Assembly (NCBI RefSeq): GCF_030705605.1
Contig: NZ_JAPCKK010000014.1
Coordinates: 124,001-188,000, forward strand
Length of the DNA: 64,000 bases
Direction of reading: 5' to 3'
Origin: Paenibacillus zeirhizosphaerae
GTDB lineage: Bacteria; Bacillota; Bacilli; Paenibacillales; Paenibacillaceae
The notes under the pieces are model-generated. The model saw only the letters and a program-made list of their open reading frames with translations. It made no database searches and was not told where the DNA came from. Positions within the stretch are counted from its first letter, which is position 1. Each line of letters starts with the position of its first letter. The position numbers were made by a program, and so were the translations under genes. Positions 44,041 to 52,533 of the stretch are shown in pieces.

Positions 44041-44964
44041 ATGCACCAACCCACTTCAGCATTTCCGATATCGGCATATCAGCAAGAGCTAGCACAGCTC
44101 ATTCAACGGCATGCGCCTTCAGAGGGCATTCACGTATCGGCTGTAGCCGGGCTCCATTTCAGACGTATTTCACATGAAACCGAGCCTGCGCATACCGCCA
44201 ACGTCCCCTCCCTCTATGTCATCGCACAAGGTGCCAAGGCTGTTACATTTGGCGATGAAACTTATAGCTGCGACGTATTAGACTGCCTCGTCACTTCAGT
44301 TCATTTACCAGTTAGTGGACGAATAACCCAAGCCTCTCCCGGATTTCCCTACCTGAGTGTGCAGTTAGAATTCAGCCTGGATATGATTATGGATATCATT
44401 AAGGCATCGCAGCAAAAATGGGATGGCAAGACCGGACCCGGCTTTCTGGTCAGCTCCTCCACCCCTTCGCTGCTTGATGCTGTCATTCGGCTGATCAAGC
44501 TTTTGGATACACCCGACGATATTCCGTTCCTTGCCCCGCTCATTCTCCATGAAATTCTATATAGAGTCATGCAGAGCGAGCAGGGATCGATCATTAGACA
44601 ATTCGCTTTAATCGGCAGCCAGGCGCAGCGCATTACCAAAGCCGTCCATCTCATTAGCCGTGATTATTCCAAGCCATTCCTTATTGAAGAATTGGCGCAA
44701 GAGGTTAACATGAGTCCCTCAGCCCTGCATAAGCAATTTAAAAAGGTGACCGCTATGAGTCCACTGCAGTTTCAGAAGGTCATCCGGCTGCAGGCCGCAC
44801 GGCGCATCATGCTTACTGAAGATTTGGAAGCTGCTGAAGCGGGCTTTCGAGTCGGCTACGAGAGTCCTTCCCAGTTCAGCCGGGAATATGCCCGCCTCTT
44901 TGGACGCCCGCCAATGAGTGATGTCAAGCATTTACGTGCTTCTATGAATACTCCCGAGGCCTAA
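44041..44964 (+). CDS. AraC-family transcriptional regulator (YqhC-like)
   Basis: 307 residues from ATG 44041 (AAGGAG 7 bases upstream). An N-terminal AraC_N effector domain (SLYVIAQGAKAVTFGDETYS, LVTSVHLPVSGRI) is followed by a C-terminal double helix-turn-helix: LIEELAQEVNMSPSALHKQF and AGFRVGYESPSQFSREYARL. The family often controls an adjacent aldehyde or alcohol reductase, which fits the divergent SDR gene. Confidence 0.92.
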   Translation: MHQPTSAFPISAYQQELAQLIQRHAPSEGIHVSAVAGLHFRRISHETEPAHTANVPSLYVIAQGAKAVTFGDETYSCDVLDCLVTSVHLPVSGRITQASPGFPYLSVQLEFSLDMIMDIIKASQQKWDGKTGPGFLVSSSTPSLLDAVIRLIKLLDTPDDIPFLAPLILHEILYRVMQSEQGSIIRQFALIGSQAQRITKAVHLISRDYSKPFLIEELAQEVNMSPSALHKQFKKVTAMSPLQFQKVIRLQAARRIMLTEDLEAAEAGFRVGYESPSQFSREYARLFGRPPMSDVKHLRASMNTPEA

Positions 44965-44988
44965 TGTGAAAAGAACACTGCGCACAAC

Positions 44989-45018
44989 AAAAAGGCTGGT
45001 CTTCAAAAAGATCAGCCT
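44989..45018. terminator. Terminator between araC-type gene and ytfI
   Basis: AGGCTGGTCTT and AGATCAGCCT arms. T-rich downstream on the minus strand (TTTTTGTTG), so it mainly serves ytfI; it may also stop the convergent regulator transcript. Confidence 0.65.
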
Positions 45019-45708
45019 CTAAGCTTTTGATTTGTCTTGCCCGGTGAACACTGCCTTCCATACTGCAAGGCCTCCCTGCACCTTTAAAATGCTTGCCAAC
45101 AGCCTGAGCAGCGAAAACACCACATAAGCCAGAGAAATGGATGCACTGCATACCACATTCGTGAAAAAATAATTTCGTTGCTCCCAGGAGGGGGTGACAG
45201 ACAAGGCTGGTACACAGCTATATCGTACAAGTCCGGTTGTCCACCCCACGACAACGCTTTTCACGGCCCAGGCCACTCCGGTTAGAACAGCCGTCTGTGA
45301 ACAATCCTTCAGCCCGAGCTTGGTTGTCCATTTCAGATGAGACAGGGTTACATGAGCAACCGTTGTTTTCCCCCATTCCTTCAGCGAGACTGAATTCTCG
45401 ATCAGCAGGCGGAGATTATCTACGATCTGCTTGACTTTATCCTTGTCGACGACAGTATCCTCTTTGTCTTCTTTATCTTTACCCACATTAGCATACTTTT
45501 CCAGCCGCACCAGCACCCCTTTGCGGAGCCCTTCCATCATGACGGAAGGCATTTCATACTTGAAACGGATAAGTCCATACAGCATGTGAACCTGCACCCG
45601 GGCATAATCGTTATGGGCTTGCTTAAGCACCTCGGCGTGAATGTTCACCTTGGAGAGCAGAACGGCCAGAAGCAGCACAAATGCCGCAATGACAATCCAT
45701 ATCCACAC
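45019..45708 (-). CDS. ytfI: YtfI-like DUF2953 membrane protein
   Basis: The product has one N-terminal membrane helix (VWIWIVIAAFVLLLAVLL) and a DUF2953 body with YARVQVHMLYGLIRFKYEMP and LSHLKWTTKLGLKDCSQTAV. I choose GTG 45708 because GGGGAGGAG lies 6 bases upstream; 229 residues. B. subtilis YtfI is linked to YtfJ by position and to sporulation; here the two are split by the SDR/AraC pair. Function is not known. Confidence 0.85.
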   Translation of the reverse strand: MWIWIVIAAFVLLLAVLLSKVNIHAEVLKQAHNDYARVQVHMLYGLIRFKYEMPSVMMEGLRKGVLVRLEKYANVGKDKEDKEDTVVDKDKVKQIVDNLRLLIENSVSLKEWGKTTVAHVTLSHLKWTTKLGLKDCSQTAVLTGVAWAVKSVVVGWTTGLVRYSCVPALSVTPSWEQRNYFFTNVVCSASISLAYVVFSLLRLLASILKVQGGLAVWKAVFTGQDKSKA

Positions 45709-45812
45709 AGCCGATCTCCTCCCCGTCCATACACTTGGTTGTATATTATGTCGTTTAGTATAGCCTTGGAAAAGGAAAACATTCGTCATACGCCAATTTA
45801 TAGGCAAAACAC

Positions 45813-45856
45813 AACAGGGATGTCCGCAGCCGAAAGGCTGTCCGAACATCCCTGTT
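45813..45856 (-). terminator. Terminator-like hairpin after scpB
   Basis: Arms AACAGGGATGT and ACATCCCTGTT with an inner GCAGCC/GGCTG stem; on the minus strand followed by GTGTTTTGCC, a weak T run. Ten bases after the scpB stop. Confidence 0.6.
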
Positions 45857-45865
45857 ATGTTTTAT

Positions 45866-46486
45866 CTATTCTTCTCTATGATCCACATCGTCAATAGTCA
45901 GTTGCTGCCGTTCGTCCAGCTTACTGAACAGAAGCTGAGTCTCTTCCTCCAGTTGATCCGTATCTTCAAAAAGATCAGGCTGTGGCAGCTCATCCAAGCT
46001 CCCAAGTCCAAAGTAATCCATAAACGCCTTGGTCGTGCCATAAAGAATCGGTCTGCCGATCGCGTCGGCCCGACCTGTCTCCTCGATCAATTCTTTATTC
46101 ACAAGCGTATGAATCGCCCGCTCCGACTTTACACCTCGTATTTCTTCAATCTCAACTCTGGTGATGGGCTGCCTATATGCGACGATCGCCAACGTTTCCA
46201 GGGCAGCCTGGGAAAGGGAGACACGTGCTGGAGAATACGCCAGCTTCTCGAAATAGGGGGCATGTTCGGAAAGTGTAGCAAGCTGGTATCTGCCAGCCAA
46301 TTTCAGCATCTGCAGCCCTCTGCCTTCCTTTTCCATGTCGCTCTTCATGTCTTCAAGACAATCCGTAACCAGTTCAGGACGCTGCTCCGTAATTTCAGCA
46401 ATCTGCTTCACCGTCAGTCCTTCTTCACCAGCAAGAAACAGCAGCCCCTCAATAATCGATTTCAGCGTCGGATAATCCATGAACAC
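45866..46486 (-). CDS. scpB: Chromosome segregation and condensation protein ScpB
   Basis: Winged-helix subunit of the Smc-ScpA-ScpB condensin complex. 206 residues: LKSIIEGLLFLAGEEGLTVK, LSQAALETLAIVAYRQPITR and RGVKSERAIHTLVNKELIEE are conserved. The start (GTG 46486, or ATG 46480) lies inside the 3 prime end of scpA, a 38-base overlap that couples the two. Confidence 0.96.
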   Translation of the reverse strand: MFMDYPTLKSIIEGLLFLAGEEGLTVKQIAEITEQRPELVTDCLEDMKSDMEKEGRGLQMLKLAGRYQLATLSEHAPYFEKLAYSPARVSLSQAALETLAIVAYRQPITRVEIEEIRGVKSERAIHTLVNKELIEETGRADAIGRPILYGTTKAFMDYFGLGSLDELPQPDLFEDTDQLEEETQLLFSKLDERQQLTIDDVDHREE

Positions 46487-47243
46487 GTAAATCCCCTCTC
46501 CACTCCATCACAATATCTTCGAAAACCCGCTCCTGGTAACATACAATCTGCTTCATCTTCATGAGCTCCAAAATGGCCAGAAACGTCACCACGATCTCAT
46601 GCCGCTGCATATCTTCATGCATCAGTCGCGAAAACAGCAGCCGACTCCCCGAGCCTGCCTTCTCGAATACAGTAAGGACCTGCCGTATCCGATCCTTTAC
46701 GGAAATTTCATCCCTGTGAATCCGGGCAACCACCGTTCTCCGCTCGGCTTTGCGCAACGCACGCTTAAAGGCAGCAATCAAATCCGCCGTATGCAGCCCT
46801 TGCACCGGGTTAGCTGACTCGCTTGGAACATAAGAGCTTAAATCTTCAGGCTCCTTGCTGAAAATCAGGCTGCGTTCCCATTCCTTCTCACTGAGATGAC
46901 GGGCAATTCCTTTAAACTTGCGGTATTCTATCAGCTTCTGCACCAGTTCTTCGCGTGGATCGTAATCCTCATCCACGTACATGTCATAATCGTCCATATC
47001 GAGCACTGGCGGTTTCGGAAGCAGCAGCTTGCTTTTGATCGACAAAAGGGTCGCCGCCATCACCAGAAATTCGCTTGTAACGTCCAGCTCGAGCTCCTGC
47101 ATCGTATGAATGTAATCCATATATTGATCCGTGATTTCACTGATCGGTATATCCTGAATGTCAATCTCGGCTTTGTCGATCAGATGCAGAAGCAAATCAA
47201 GCGGCCCCTCAAACGTTTCTAGTTTATATGTTACTACCGTCAA
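46449..47243 (-). CDS. scpA: Chromosome segregation and condensation protein ScpA
   Basis: Kleisin that bridges the Smc heads. 264 residues: YKLETFEGPLDLLLHLIDKA (N-terminal Smc-binding region), LVMAATLLSIKSKLLLPKP, and a C-terminal winged helix containing VTFLAILELMKMKQIVCYQE. It precedes and overlaps scpB. The scp-rib neighbourhood matches B. subtilis. Confidence 0.96.
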   Translation of the reverse strand: MTVVTYKLETFEGPLDLLLHLIDKAEIDIQDIPISEITDQYMDYIHTMQELELDVTSEFLVMAATLLSIKSKLLLPKPPVLDMDDYDMYVDEDYDPREELVQKLIEYRKFKGIARHLSEKEWERSLIFSKEPEDLSSYVPSESANPVQGLHTADLIAAFKRALRKAERRTVVARIHRDEISVKDRIRQVLTVFEKAGSGSRLLFSRLMHEDMQRHEIVVTFLAILELMKMKQIVCYQERVFEDIVMEWRGDLRVHGLSDAEIDY

Positions 47244-47312
47244 AGCTATTTTCCTCCCGCCAAATTCACAAACTGCAGTGTATCAGGATGTGCAGATCAT
47301 CCGATATTTGAG

Positions 47313-47777
47313 TCAGAACTGTTTTGTCAAGTTAACCATTTCGATAGCGGCTACTGCCGAATCCCAGCCTTTGTTGCCGGCCTTCGTTCCTGCACGCTCA
47401 ATAGCCTGTTCAATGTTTTCCGTAGTGACGATCCCGAAAATAACCGGTACGCCTGTTTTGAGATTAATAGCAGCCACACCCTTAGCCACTTCGTTGCACA
47501 CATAATCGTAATGGGTTGTAGAGCCACGGATGACCGTTCCCAGCGTAATCACCGCGTCGAACTTTCCGCTTTCCGCCATTTTTTGGGCAATCAGAGGAAT
47601 TTCAAAAGCTCCGGGTACCCACGCCACGGAAATCTCATCATCAGCAGCTCCGTGCCGCTTCAGTGCATCGAGCGCTCCGCTCAGCAGCTTGTTCGTAATA
47701 AATTCATTGAATCTCCCAACTACAATACCATATTTTATCCCGGAGGATACCAGATTACCTTCAAAGTAATTAGCCAT
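47313..47777 (-). CDS. ribH: 6,7-dimethyl-8-ribityllumazine synthase
   Basis: Condenses the pyrimidine intermediate with the butanone phosphate made by RibBA; penultimate step of riboflavin synthesis, assembled in an icosahedral capsid. ATG 47777 gives 154 residues, the family size: [52 protein letters not shown]. The frame is open further upstream, but alignment with known proteins supports this start. Last gene of the rib operon. Confidence 0.96.
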   Translation of the reverse strand: MANYFEGNLVSSGIKYGIVVGRFNEFITNKLLSGALDALKRHGAADDEISVAWVPGAFEIPLIAQKMAESGKFDAVITLGTVIRGSTTHYDYVCNEVAKGVAAINLKTGVPVIFGIVTTENIEQAIERAGTKAGNKGWDSAVAAIEMVNLTKQF

Positions 47778-47811
47778 TCTGATCATCAGCCTTTCTGAGT
47801 TTGGTTTTTGG

Positions 47812-49056
47812 TTATGATCTGGAAGTTCCTTCATTCTGTTCAAGTGTATCGAACGTCAGAAGATGTCCCAGCTTCATCTGCTTCGTGTGGAGATAATTTG
47901 AGTTGTCCTCATTTTCCGGAATTTGAATCGACACTCGTTCGACAACTTCAAGCCCATACCCTTCTAAACCTTTGATTTTCCTTGGGTTATTGGTCAGCAG
48001 TCGAATCTGGCGTACTCCCAAATCCCTGAGCATTTGAGCACCGATTCCGTAATCACGCAGATCAGCCTTAAAACCAAGCTTCAGATTGGCGTCTACCGTA
48101 TCCAAACCTTCTTCTTGAAGTTTATAGGCTTTCAGCTTATTTATCAACCCGATTCCCCGGCCTTCCTGCCTCATATAAAGGAGGATGCCCGTGCCCTCCT
48201 CCTCGATTTGGCGTAAAGCTGCCGCAAATTGAGGCCCGCAATCACAACGGTGCGAATGGAAGACATCCCCCGTCAGGCATTCAGAGTGTACCCGGACGAG
48301 AACCGGTTTCGCGGAATCAATCTCGCCTTTGACCAGCGCCACATGCTCCTTGTGATCCACTTCATTGGAATAGGCAACCGCTTGAAACACGCCGAAATCG
48401 GTCGGCATGCGTACAGCCACCTCTCGCTTGACGAGCTGCTCGCTGGCAATCCGGTAGCTGATCAGATTTTTAATGCTGATCAGCTTCAAGCCGTGCTGAG
48501 CGGCCATGACCGCCAGATCAGGGAGCCGGGCCATCGTTCCGTCCTCCTTAATGACTTCACAGATCACACCTGACGGGGCAGCCCCGCTCAATTTCGCCAG
48601 ATCCACAGCAGCCTCTGTGTGACCTGCCCTTCTTAATACGCCGCCCTTCTTGGCAATCAGCGGGAACATATGGCCAGGTCTGCGAAAATCGCTTGCCACC
48701 GCCGTAGCATCCACGAGCGCCTTTGCAGTCATGGAACGCTCCGCTGCGGAAATGCCTGTCGTAGTCTTGATATGATCGACCGATACGGTAAAGGCCGTGC
48801 CATGAAAATCCGTATTGTTAGACACCATAGGCTTAAGCTCAAGCGCATCGGCGCGTTCCTGCGTAATGGCCACACAGACAAGGCCGCGGCCCTGTGTGAT
48901 CATAAAGTTGATGGCTTCCGGAGTGGCCTTATCGGCAAGCACCACAAAATCCCCTTCATTCTCACGATCCTCATCATCCACAACAATGACGACTTTACCC
49001 TGCTTCAGATCCGCAATGGCATCCTCTATCGAATCAAAAACGATGTCCTGTCCCAT
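47812..49056 (-). CDS. ribA: Bifunctional DHBP synthase / GTP cyclohydrolase II
   Basis: Supplies both precursors of riboflavin. The N-terminal 205 residues make 3,4-dihydroxy-2-butanone 4-phosphate ([45 protein letters not shown]). The rest is GTP cyclohydrolase II with zinc ligands in [19 protein letters not shown] and [13 protein letters not shown]. 414 residues. Between ribE and ribH in the operon. Also called ribBA. Confidence 0.97.
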   Translation of the reverse strand: MGQDIVFDSIEDAIADLKQGKVVIVVDDEDRENEGDFVVLADKATPEAINFMITQGRGLVCVAITQERADALELKPMVSNNTDFHGTAFTVSVDHIKTTTGISAAERSMTAKALVDATAVASDFRRPGHMFPLIAKKGGVLRRAGHTEAAVDLAKLSGAAPSGVICEVIKEDGTMARLPDLAVMAAQHGLKLISIKNLISYRIASEQLVKREVAVRMPTDFGVFQAVAYSNEVDHKEHVALVKGEIDSAKPVLVRVHSECLTGDVFHSHRCDCGPQFAAALRQIEEEGTGILLYMRQEGRGIGLINKLKAYKLQEEGLDTVDANLKLGFKADLRDYGIGAQMLRDLGVRQIRLLTNNPRKIKGLEGYGLEVVERVSIQIPENEDNSNYLHTKQMKLGHLLTFDTLEQNEGTSRS

Positions 49057-49100
49057 TCATTTTCCCTCCCTATTCATGTTGTGCGAATATTGGACTTGCC

Positions 49101-49763
49101 TCAGGAGAACCCGTGCTCGGCTAGAAAATTAAGATCCAACTGATTAGGGCTTTGAGGCTCCCGATTGTCCCTGTTGAAGAACAGCAAATGCTCCACATAT
49201 TTGCCAAGAACATCGCATTCAATATTGACAGTATTCCCCGCCCGCTTGCCGCGTAAAGCCGTCGCTTCCAGTGTGTGCGGAATGATAGATACGGCGAAGG
49301 ATGTTTCATGCAGCAAAGCCACCGTCAAACTGATTCCATCGATGGTCACAGAGCCTCTCGGTACCAAATACTTGAACAGCGCGTCATCGTCCGGAATGAT
49401 CTCGTACACGATGGCATTCTGGTCCCTTGTAATGCGGGCGATCCGGCCGGTTCCATCCACATGCCCCTGTACGATATGCCCGCCAAACCGGCCACCTGCC
49501 GCCATGGCCCGCTCCAGATTCAGGGGGCTGCCGGACTGCAGCTCACTTAAATTGCTGTGCCGGTACGTCTGAGGCATGACATCCACGGTGAAGCTTCGTT
49601 CACCAATTTTGGTCGCGGTCAAACATACGCCATTCACAGATACGCTGTCCCCAATCTTGAGATCTCCAAGCACCACCGAGGCGGAAATCTCCAGCTCCAT
49701 CGCTTCACCGCTGCGTGCAGCTTTACGAAGGATGCCTACTTCTTCAATAAGACCTGTAAACAA
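49101..49763 (-). CDS. ribE: Riboflavin synthase, alpha chain
   Basis: Dismutates two lumazines to riboflavin. 220 residues in two lumazine-binding repeats, starting MFTGLIEEVG; DSVSVNGVCLTATKI and GSVTIDGISLTVALL mark the two halves, and GHIVQGHVDGTGRI is conserved. It is the first gene after the FMN riboswitch, where ribD would normally be. Confidence 0.96.
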   Translation of the reverse strand: MFTGLIEEVGILRKAARSGEAMELEISASVVLGDLKIGDSVSVNGVCLTATKIGERSFTVDVMPQTYRHSNLSELQSGSPLNLERAMAAGGRFGGHIVQGHVDGTGRIARITRDQNAIVYEIIPDDDALFKYLVPRGSVTIDGISLTVALLHETSFAVSIIPHTLEATALRGKRAGNTVNIECDVLGKYVEHLLFFNRDNREPQSPNQLDLNFLAEHGFS

Positions 49764-49857
49764 CAGCCCGTTCCTCCCTTCTTGTCATGCAAGACCTTAT
49801 CAGCCTATATTCCTACAACCGGAATGACCAGAACAGTAAGAAAAGCATCTATCGATT

Positions 49858-49887
49858 AAAAAGCCCCCGGCGTATATCGCCAGGGGC
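49858..49887 (-). terminator. Terminator of the FMN riboswitch leader
   Basis: GCCCCCGGCG, TATAT loop, CGCCAGGGGC (one mismatch), followed on the minus strand by TTTTTAATCG. It lies between the aptamer and ribE, the right place for FMN-dependent termination. Confidence 0.8.
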
Positions 49888-50068
49888 AGGGATTAAGTAG
49901 TGAATCAACTTTCATTAGGCATACACAAACAAGCTCCAAAAGCTCAAATCTATGTACAAGGCTACAAAAAACAAGCCTCCACACTGATGCAAACCGCACC
50001 GGCCAGACTGAACATTTTGAAAATGTGCATATGAAAGCTAGCGCTCTACACATAGATACGCTGCGTCC

Positions 50069-50236
50069 ACCATCCTTCTCCCATCCAGACTATACTGTCG
50101 GTCCCGGATTCTCACCAGGTCCACCTTCAGCCGCTCTTGACAAGCAGCATCCGGGTCACGGACTGAGCCGCCTGAAATCATCATATGTATTCAAGCGTCA
50201 TCACCGCCGGTAGGGAATTTCACCCTGCCCCGAAGG
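50069..50236 (-). promoter_or_regulatory. FMN riboswitch (RFN element)
   Basis: The minus strand carries the RFN core: GGGGCAGGGTGAAATTCCC at the 5 prime end, CCGGCGGTGA, AGTCCGTGACCCG, GGTGGACCTGGTGAGAATCC and AGTCTGGATGGGAGAAGG at the 3 prime end. It senses FMN and controls the rib operon. A weak -35/-10 pair (TTGCTT, 17 bases, TACGAT at 50307-50335) lies about 70 bases upstream. Confidence 0.95.
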
Positions 50237-50359
50237 ATAGCTATTCGATTATGACTGCCCAAACTCCAAAAGGCAGGAATTTCTTCAGTCGGTTGTAATT
50301 GAGCAAATCGTACCACTTTGAAACACAAAAAGCAAGCAGGTGTTCTTTTGTAGCGTTGG

Positions 50360-50470
50360 AAGACGCTCCGAGAACGAAGCATTCCTACAATCGCTGTTGC
50401 CCCTTTGGGGCAAAGGCGAACGCTTCGCTTTTCCGGAATTGCTTCGTTCTCTCCGCTGCTGCGTGCATCC
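50360..50470 (-). repeat. Palindromic dispersed repeat, copy 2 (inverted)
   Basis: Same family as the copies at 36533-36641 and 52403-52511, opposite in direction. Outer arms GAGAACGAAGCA / TGCTTCGTTCTC; tip TTGCCCC/GGGGCAA is perfectly paired. It lies just upstream of the FMN riboswitch promoter and marks the left edge of the AT-rich island. The 290 bases to its right up to 50760 hold no gene I can support. Confidence 0.85.
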
Positions 50471-50760
50471 CCCTGCCTAATAATTCTTTCAATCGGGCTT
50501 TGCGATGCTATTCTTATGTAAGCGTCAAATACTCCCCACATGTAACATAACATCCCAATTGGTCCATGAGAAAATGAGCATCCTAAATAAAAGAGGTTCG
50601 CAGAAGAGTACACTAGGAGAGCAGCACTTACAGCCTTTGATCAATGGGACAAGCCCACTCTATAGGAAAGAAGATTTGAAACCCTGCGCGATACGCCTTG
50701 GCAGAGTACAAGTTAAAGGAAACGGACTGAATCCGTTTAATGTCTAAGGCATTTATATGA

Positions 50761-50985
50761 GTAACTTCCGCAACTACGAAGAAGCCGGAAAGAATCGTTG
50801 TACTAAACACCGAAGCGTTGGCCTTATTTTATCAGCTTGGAGGAGAGCCCGTAGGATTGGCGACTGCACCAGGCACCGCGTTGCCTGAAGGAGCGGAGAG
50901 TGCAGAGAATGTAGGGGAAATTCAGGCAGTCAGTCTTGAAAAAATCATCGCTTTAAAGCCGGATCTCGTCATCGATCCTAAGTGA
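50761..50985 (+). pseudogene. Remnant of an iron-siderophore or cobalamin-type ABC binding protein
   Basis: Reading from 50761 gives TKKPERIVVLNTEALALFYQ, GGEPVGLATAP and VSLEKIIALKPDLVIDPK, then a stop. This is the inner part of a type III (FecB/BtuF, Peripla_BP_2) binding protein: RIVVLN, then QLGGEPVGLA, then LKPDLVI. A stop codon sits directly before it, there is no start codon and the second lobe is missing. Only about 75 of some 300 residues remain. Confidence 0.75.
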
Positions 50986-51000
50986 CGGCAACGATTTTGA

Positions 51001-51055
51001 TTGACAAAACTTATCACAAGATATACAGTTGATCTATCAACAGTTGATAGATCAA
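51001..51055 (+). promoter_or_regulatory. Promoter and palindromic operator of the MarR gene
   Basis: TTGACA (51001-51006), 17 bases, TACAGT (51024-51029). A perfect inverted repeat of 27 bases (12-base arms TTGATCTATCAA and TTGATAGATCAA around CAG) covers 51029-51055, overlapping the end of the -10 box and the start point, 16 bases before the MarR start codon. A MarR dimer bound here would block its own transcription. Confidence 0.8.
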
Positions 51056-51071
51056 TGGAATGGAGGCTTTA

Positions 51072-51503
51072 ATGAATCTAGAAACACTAAAAGAACAAAT
51101 ATATTATCAAATCCAGTTGGTCAATAAAGATTTATACACTAAGTTTGAGTTCTGCGTTGGAAGCAGTCCTTCCCGAACTGAAATTTTAAAGTTTCTTTAT
51201 GAGAATGGAAAAATAGCACAAATGAGTCTTCAAAAGAAACTTAACATTGATAAAGCTGCAATAACTAGACATTTAAAACAACTGGAAGCGTCAAATTATA
51301 TTGAGCGTACCAAAGAAGATAAAGACCAGCGTGTAACATGGGTAGAGCTTACTTCTTCTACAAAAGAAGAAATCGATTATTTGTTTAAACAAAGAGAGCG
51401 ATTTCTAAGTGAAATCCTTGCCGACTTCTCATATGAGCAGTTAAAAGTGTTTTATGAAATGTTAAATACCATGCAAGACAATATTTTAAAAACGACAAAA
51501 TAA
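51072..51503 (+). CDS. MarR-family transcriptional regulator
   Basis: 143 residues from ATG 51072 (GGAGG 5 bases upstream). It has a winged helix-turn-helix: SRTEILKFLYENGKIAQMS, LQKKLNIDKAAITRHLKQLE and YIERTKEDKDQRVTWVELT, the recognition helix and wing of MarR proteins. It is followed 24 bases later by a nitroreductase, so this is probably a regulator-enzyme operon. Codon use is AT-rich, unlike the surrounding genes. Effectors are not known; MarR proteins near nitroreductases often sense aromatic or oxidising compounds. Confidence 0.92.
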   Translation: MNLETLKEQIYYQIQLVNKDLYTKFEFCVGSSPSRTEILKFLYENGKIAQMSLQKKLNIDKAAITRHLKQLEASNYIERTKEDKDQRVTWVELTSSTKEEIDYLFKQRERFLSEILADFSYEQLKVFYEMLNTMQDNILKTTK

Positions 51504-51527
51504 TAAAAACAACATGGAGTGATTGAA

Positions 51528-52175
51528 ATGGATTCGAATCAAACAAAAGAGCGCAAAGATACATTTAAGCAAATCATAGAAGAACGTCGCTCTATCAGAA
51601 ACTATGATGTGAATGCAAAAATCTCTCGAGAAGAGATAGAAGAAATGCTTGAATTAGCAACAAAGGCACCCTCTTCAACTAATCTGCAGCCATGGCGTTT
51701 TATTGTTATTGAAAGTCCTGAAGCAAAAGAAAAATTACTTCCGTTAGCTGCCTTTAACAGTAAGCAAGTAACAACTTCTGCTGCTGTGATTGCTGTATTC
51801 GGCGATTTAGATCATGTAGAATATCTAAATGAAATTTATTCAAAAGCTGTAGAAATAGGCGTTATGCCTCAAGAAGTAAAAGATCGAATGGTAGAACAGA
51901 TTTCTGCAGGATATGCTACATTAACCAGAGAGCAGAAAAAGGAAGTTGTGCTAATTGATAGCGGATTAGTTTCGATGAATTTAATGTTAGTAGCGAAAGC
52001 GTATGGTTATGACACGAACCCGATTGGTGGTTATGATCGAGAAAATCTAGGAGAAGTTTTCGGATTAGAGAAGGAACGTTATGAACCTATCATGTTGATA
52101 TCAATTGGGAAAGCTATAGAAGAGGGATATCCTTCCTATCGTTTACCGGTCTCAACCGTAGCGAAATTCCATTGA
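51528..52175 (+). CDS. Nitroreductase-family NAD(P)H oxidoreductase
   Basis: FMN enzyme of the nitroreductase fold. ATG 51528 after GGAGTG; 215 residues. Motifs: IIEERRSIRNYDVNAKISRE (FMN contacts), TKAPSSTNLQPWRFIVIES, and near the C-terminus KAYGYDTNPIGGYDRENL and YEPIMLISIGKA. The true substrate (nitro compound, quinone or other) is unknown. Cotranscribed with the MarR gene and followed by a terminator. AT-rich codon use points to recent arrival. Confidence 0.93.
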   Translation: MDSNQTKERKDTFKQIIEERRSIRNYDVNAKISREEIEEMLELATKAPSSTNLQPWRFIVIESPEAKEKLLPLAAFNSKQVTTSAAVIAVFGDLDHVEYLNEIYSKAVEIGVMPQEVKDRMVEQISAGYATLTREQKKEVVLIDSGLVSMNLMLVAKAYGYDTNPIGGYDRENLGEVFGLEKERYEPIMLISIGKAIEEGYPSYRLPVSTVAKFH

Positions 52176-52291
52176 GATACGGTTATTCTAATACATTCCT
52201 ATAATGAATTTTGAGCGTGTTGTTATGTGTATAACTGCGCGGGAAACTTTTATAAAGAACGTTCCAAAGAGGATTTTTCGCTCAGCACAAA

Positions 52292-52334
52292 AGATCCAGG
52301 ACAGAGACTTCTTCACTGTCCTGGATCTTTTTTT
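52292..52334 (+). terminator. Terminator after the nitroreductase gene
   Basis: Perfect 13-base arms AGATCCAGGACAG and CTGTCCTGGATCT, 11-base loop, then TTTTTTT. Confidence 0.9.
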
Positions 52335-52402
52335 GTCAAAGCAGGAATCTTGAAAGGATCATTTGATAACGCAAGAGTGACTGCTTTATGTTGTCTGGGA
52401 TA

Positions 52403-52511
52403 CGCACACGGCAGCGGAGAGAACGAAGCAATTCCGGAGAAGCGCAGCGTTCGCCTTTGGCCCGAAGGGTCAACAGCGATCGGAGGAATGCTTCGTTCTC
52501 GGAGCGCCTCC
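52403..52511 (+). repeat. Palindromic dispersed repeat, copy 3
   Basis: Same element as copies 1 and 2, direct orientation. Outer arms GAGAACGAAGCA and TGCTTCGTTCTC, tip TTGGCCC/GGGTCAA. It marks the right edge of the AT-rich island, facing copy 2 in inverted orientation. Confidence 0.85.
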
Positions 52512-52533
52512 CAACCAACCAAAAGGAGCGTGC

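Noticed and set aside
49856..50053. A 65-codon minus-strand frame in the rib leader
   Set aside because: It covers the terminator and the region downstream of the FMN aptamer, has no ribosome site and no recognisable motif.
50360..52511. The repeat pair as ends of an insertion sequence
   Set aside because: No transposase lies between the copies, a third copy stands alone at 36.5 kb, and no target-site duplication could be recognised.
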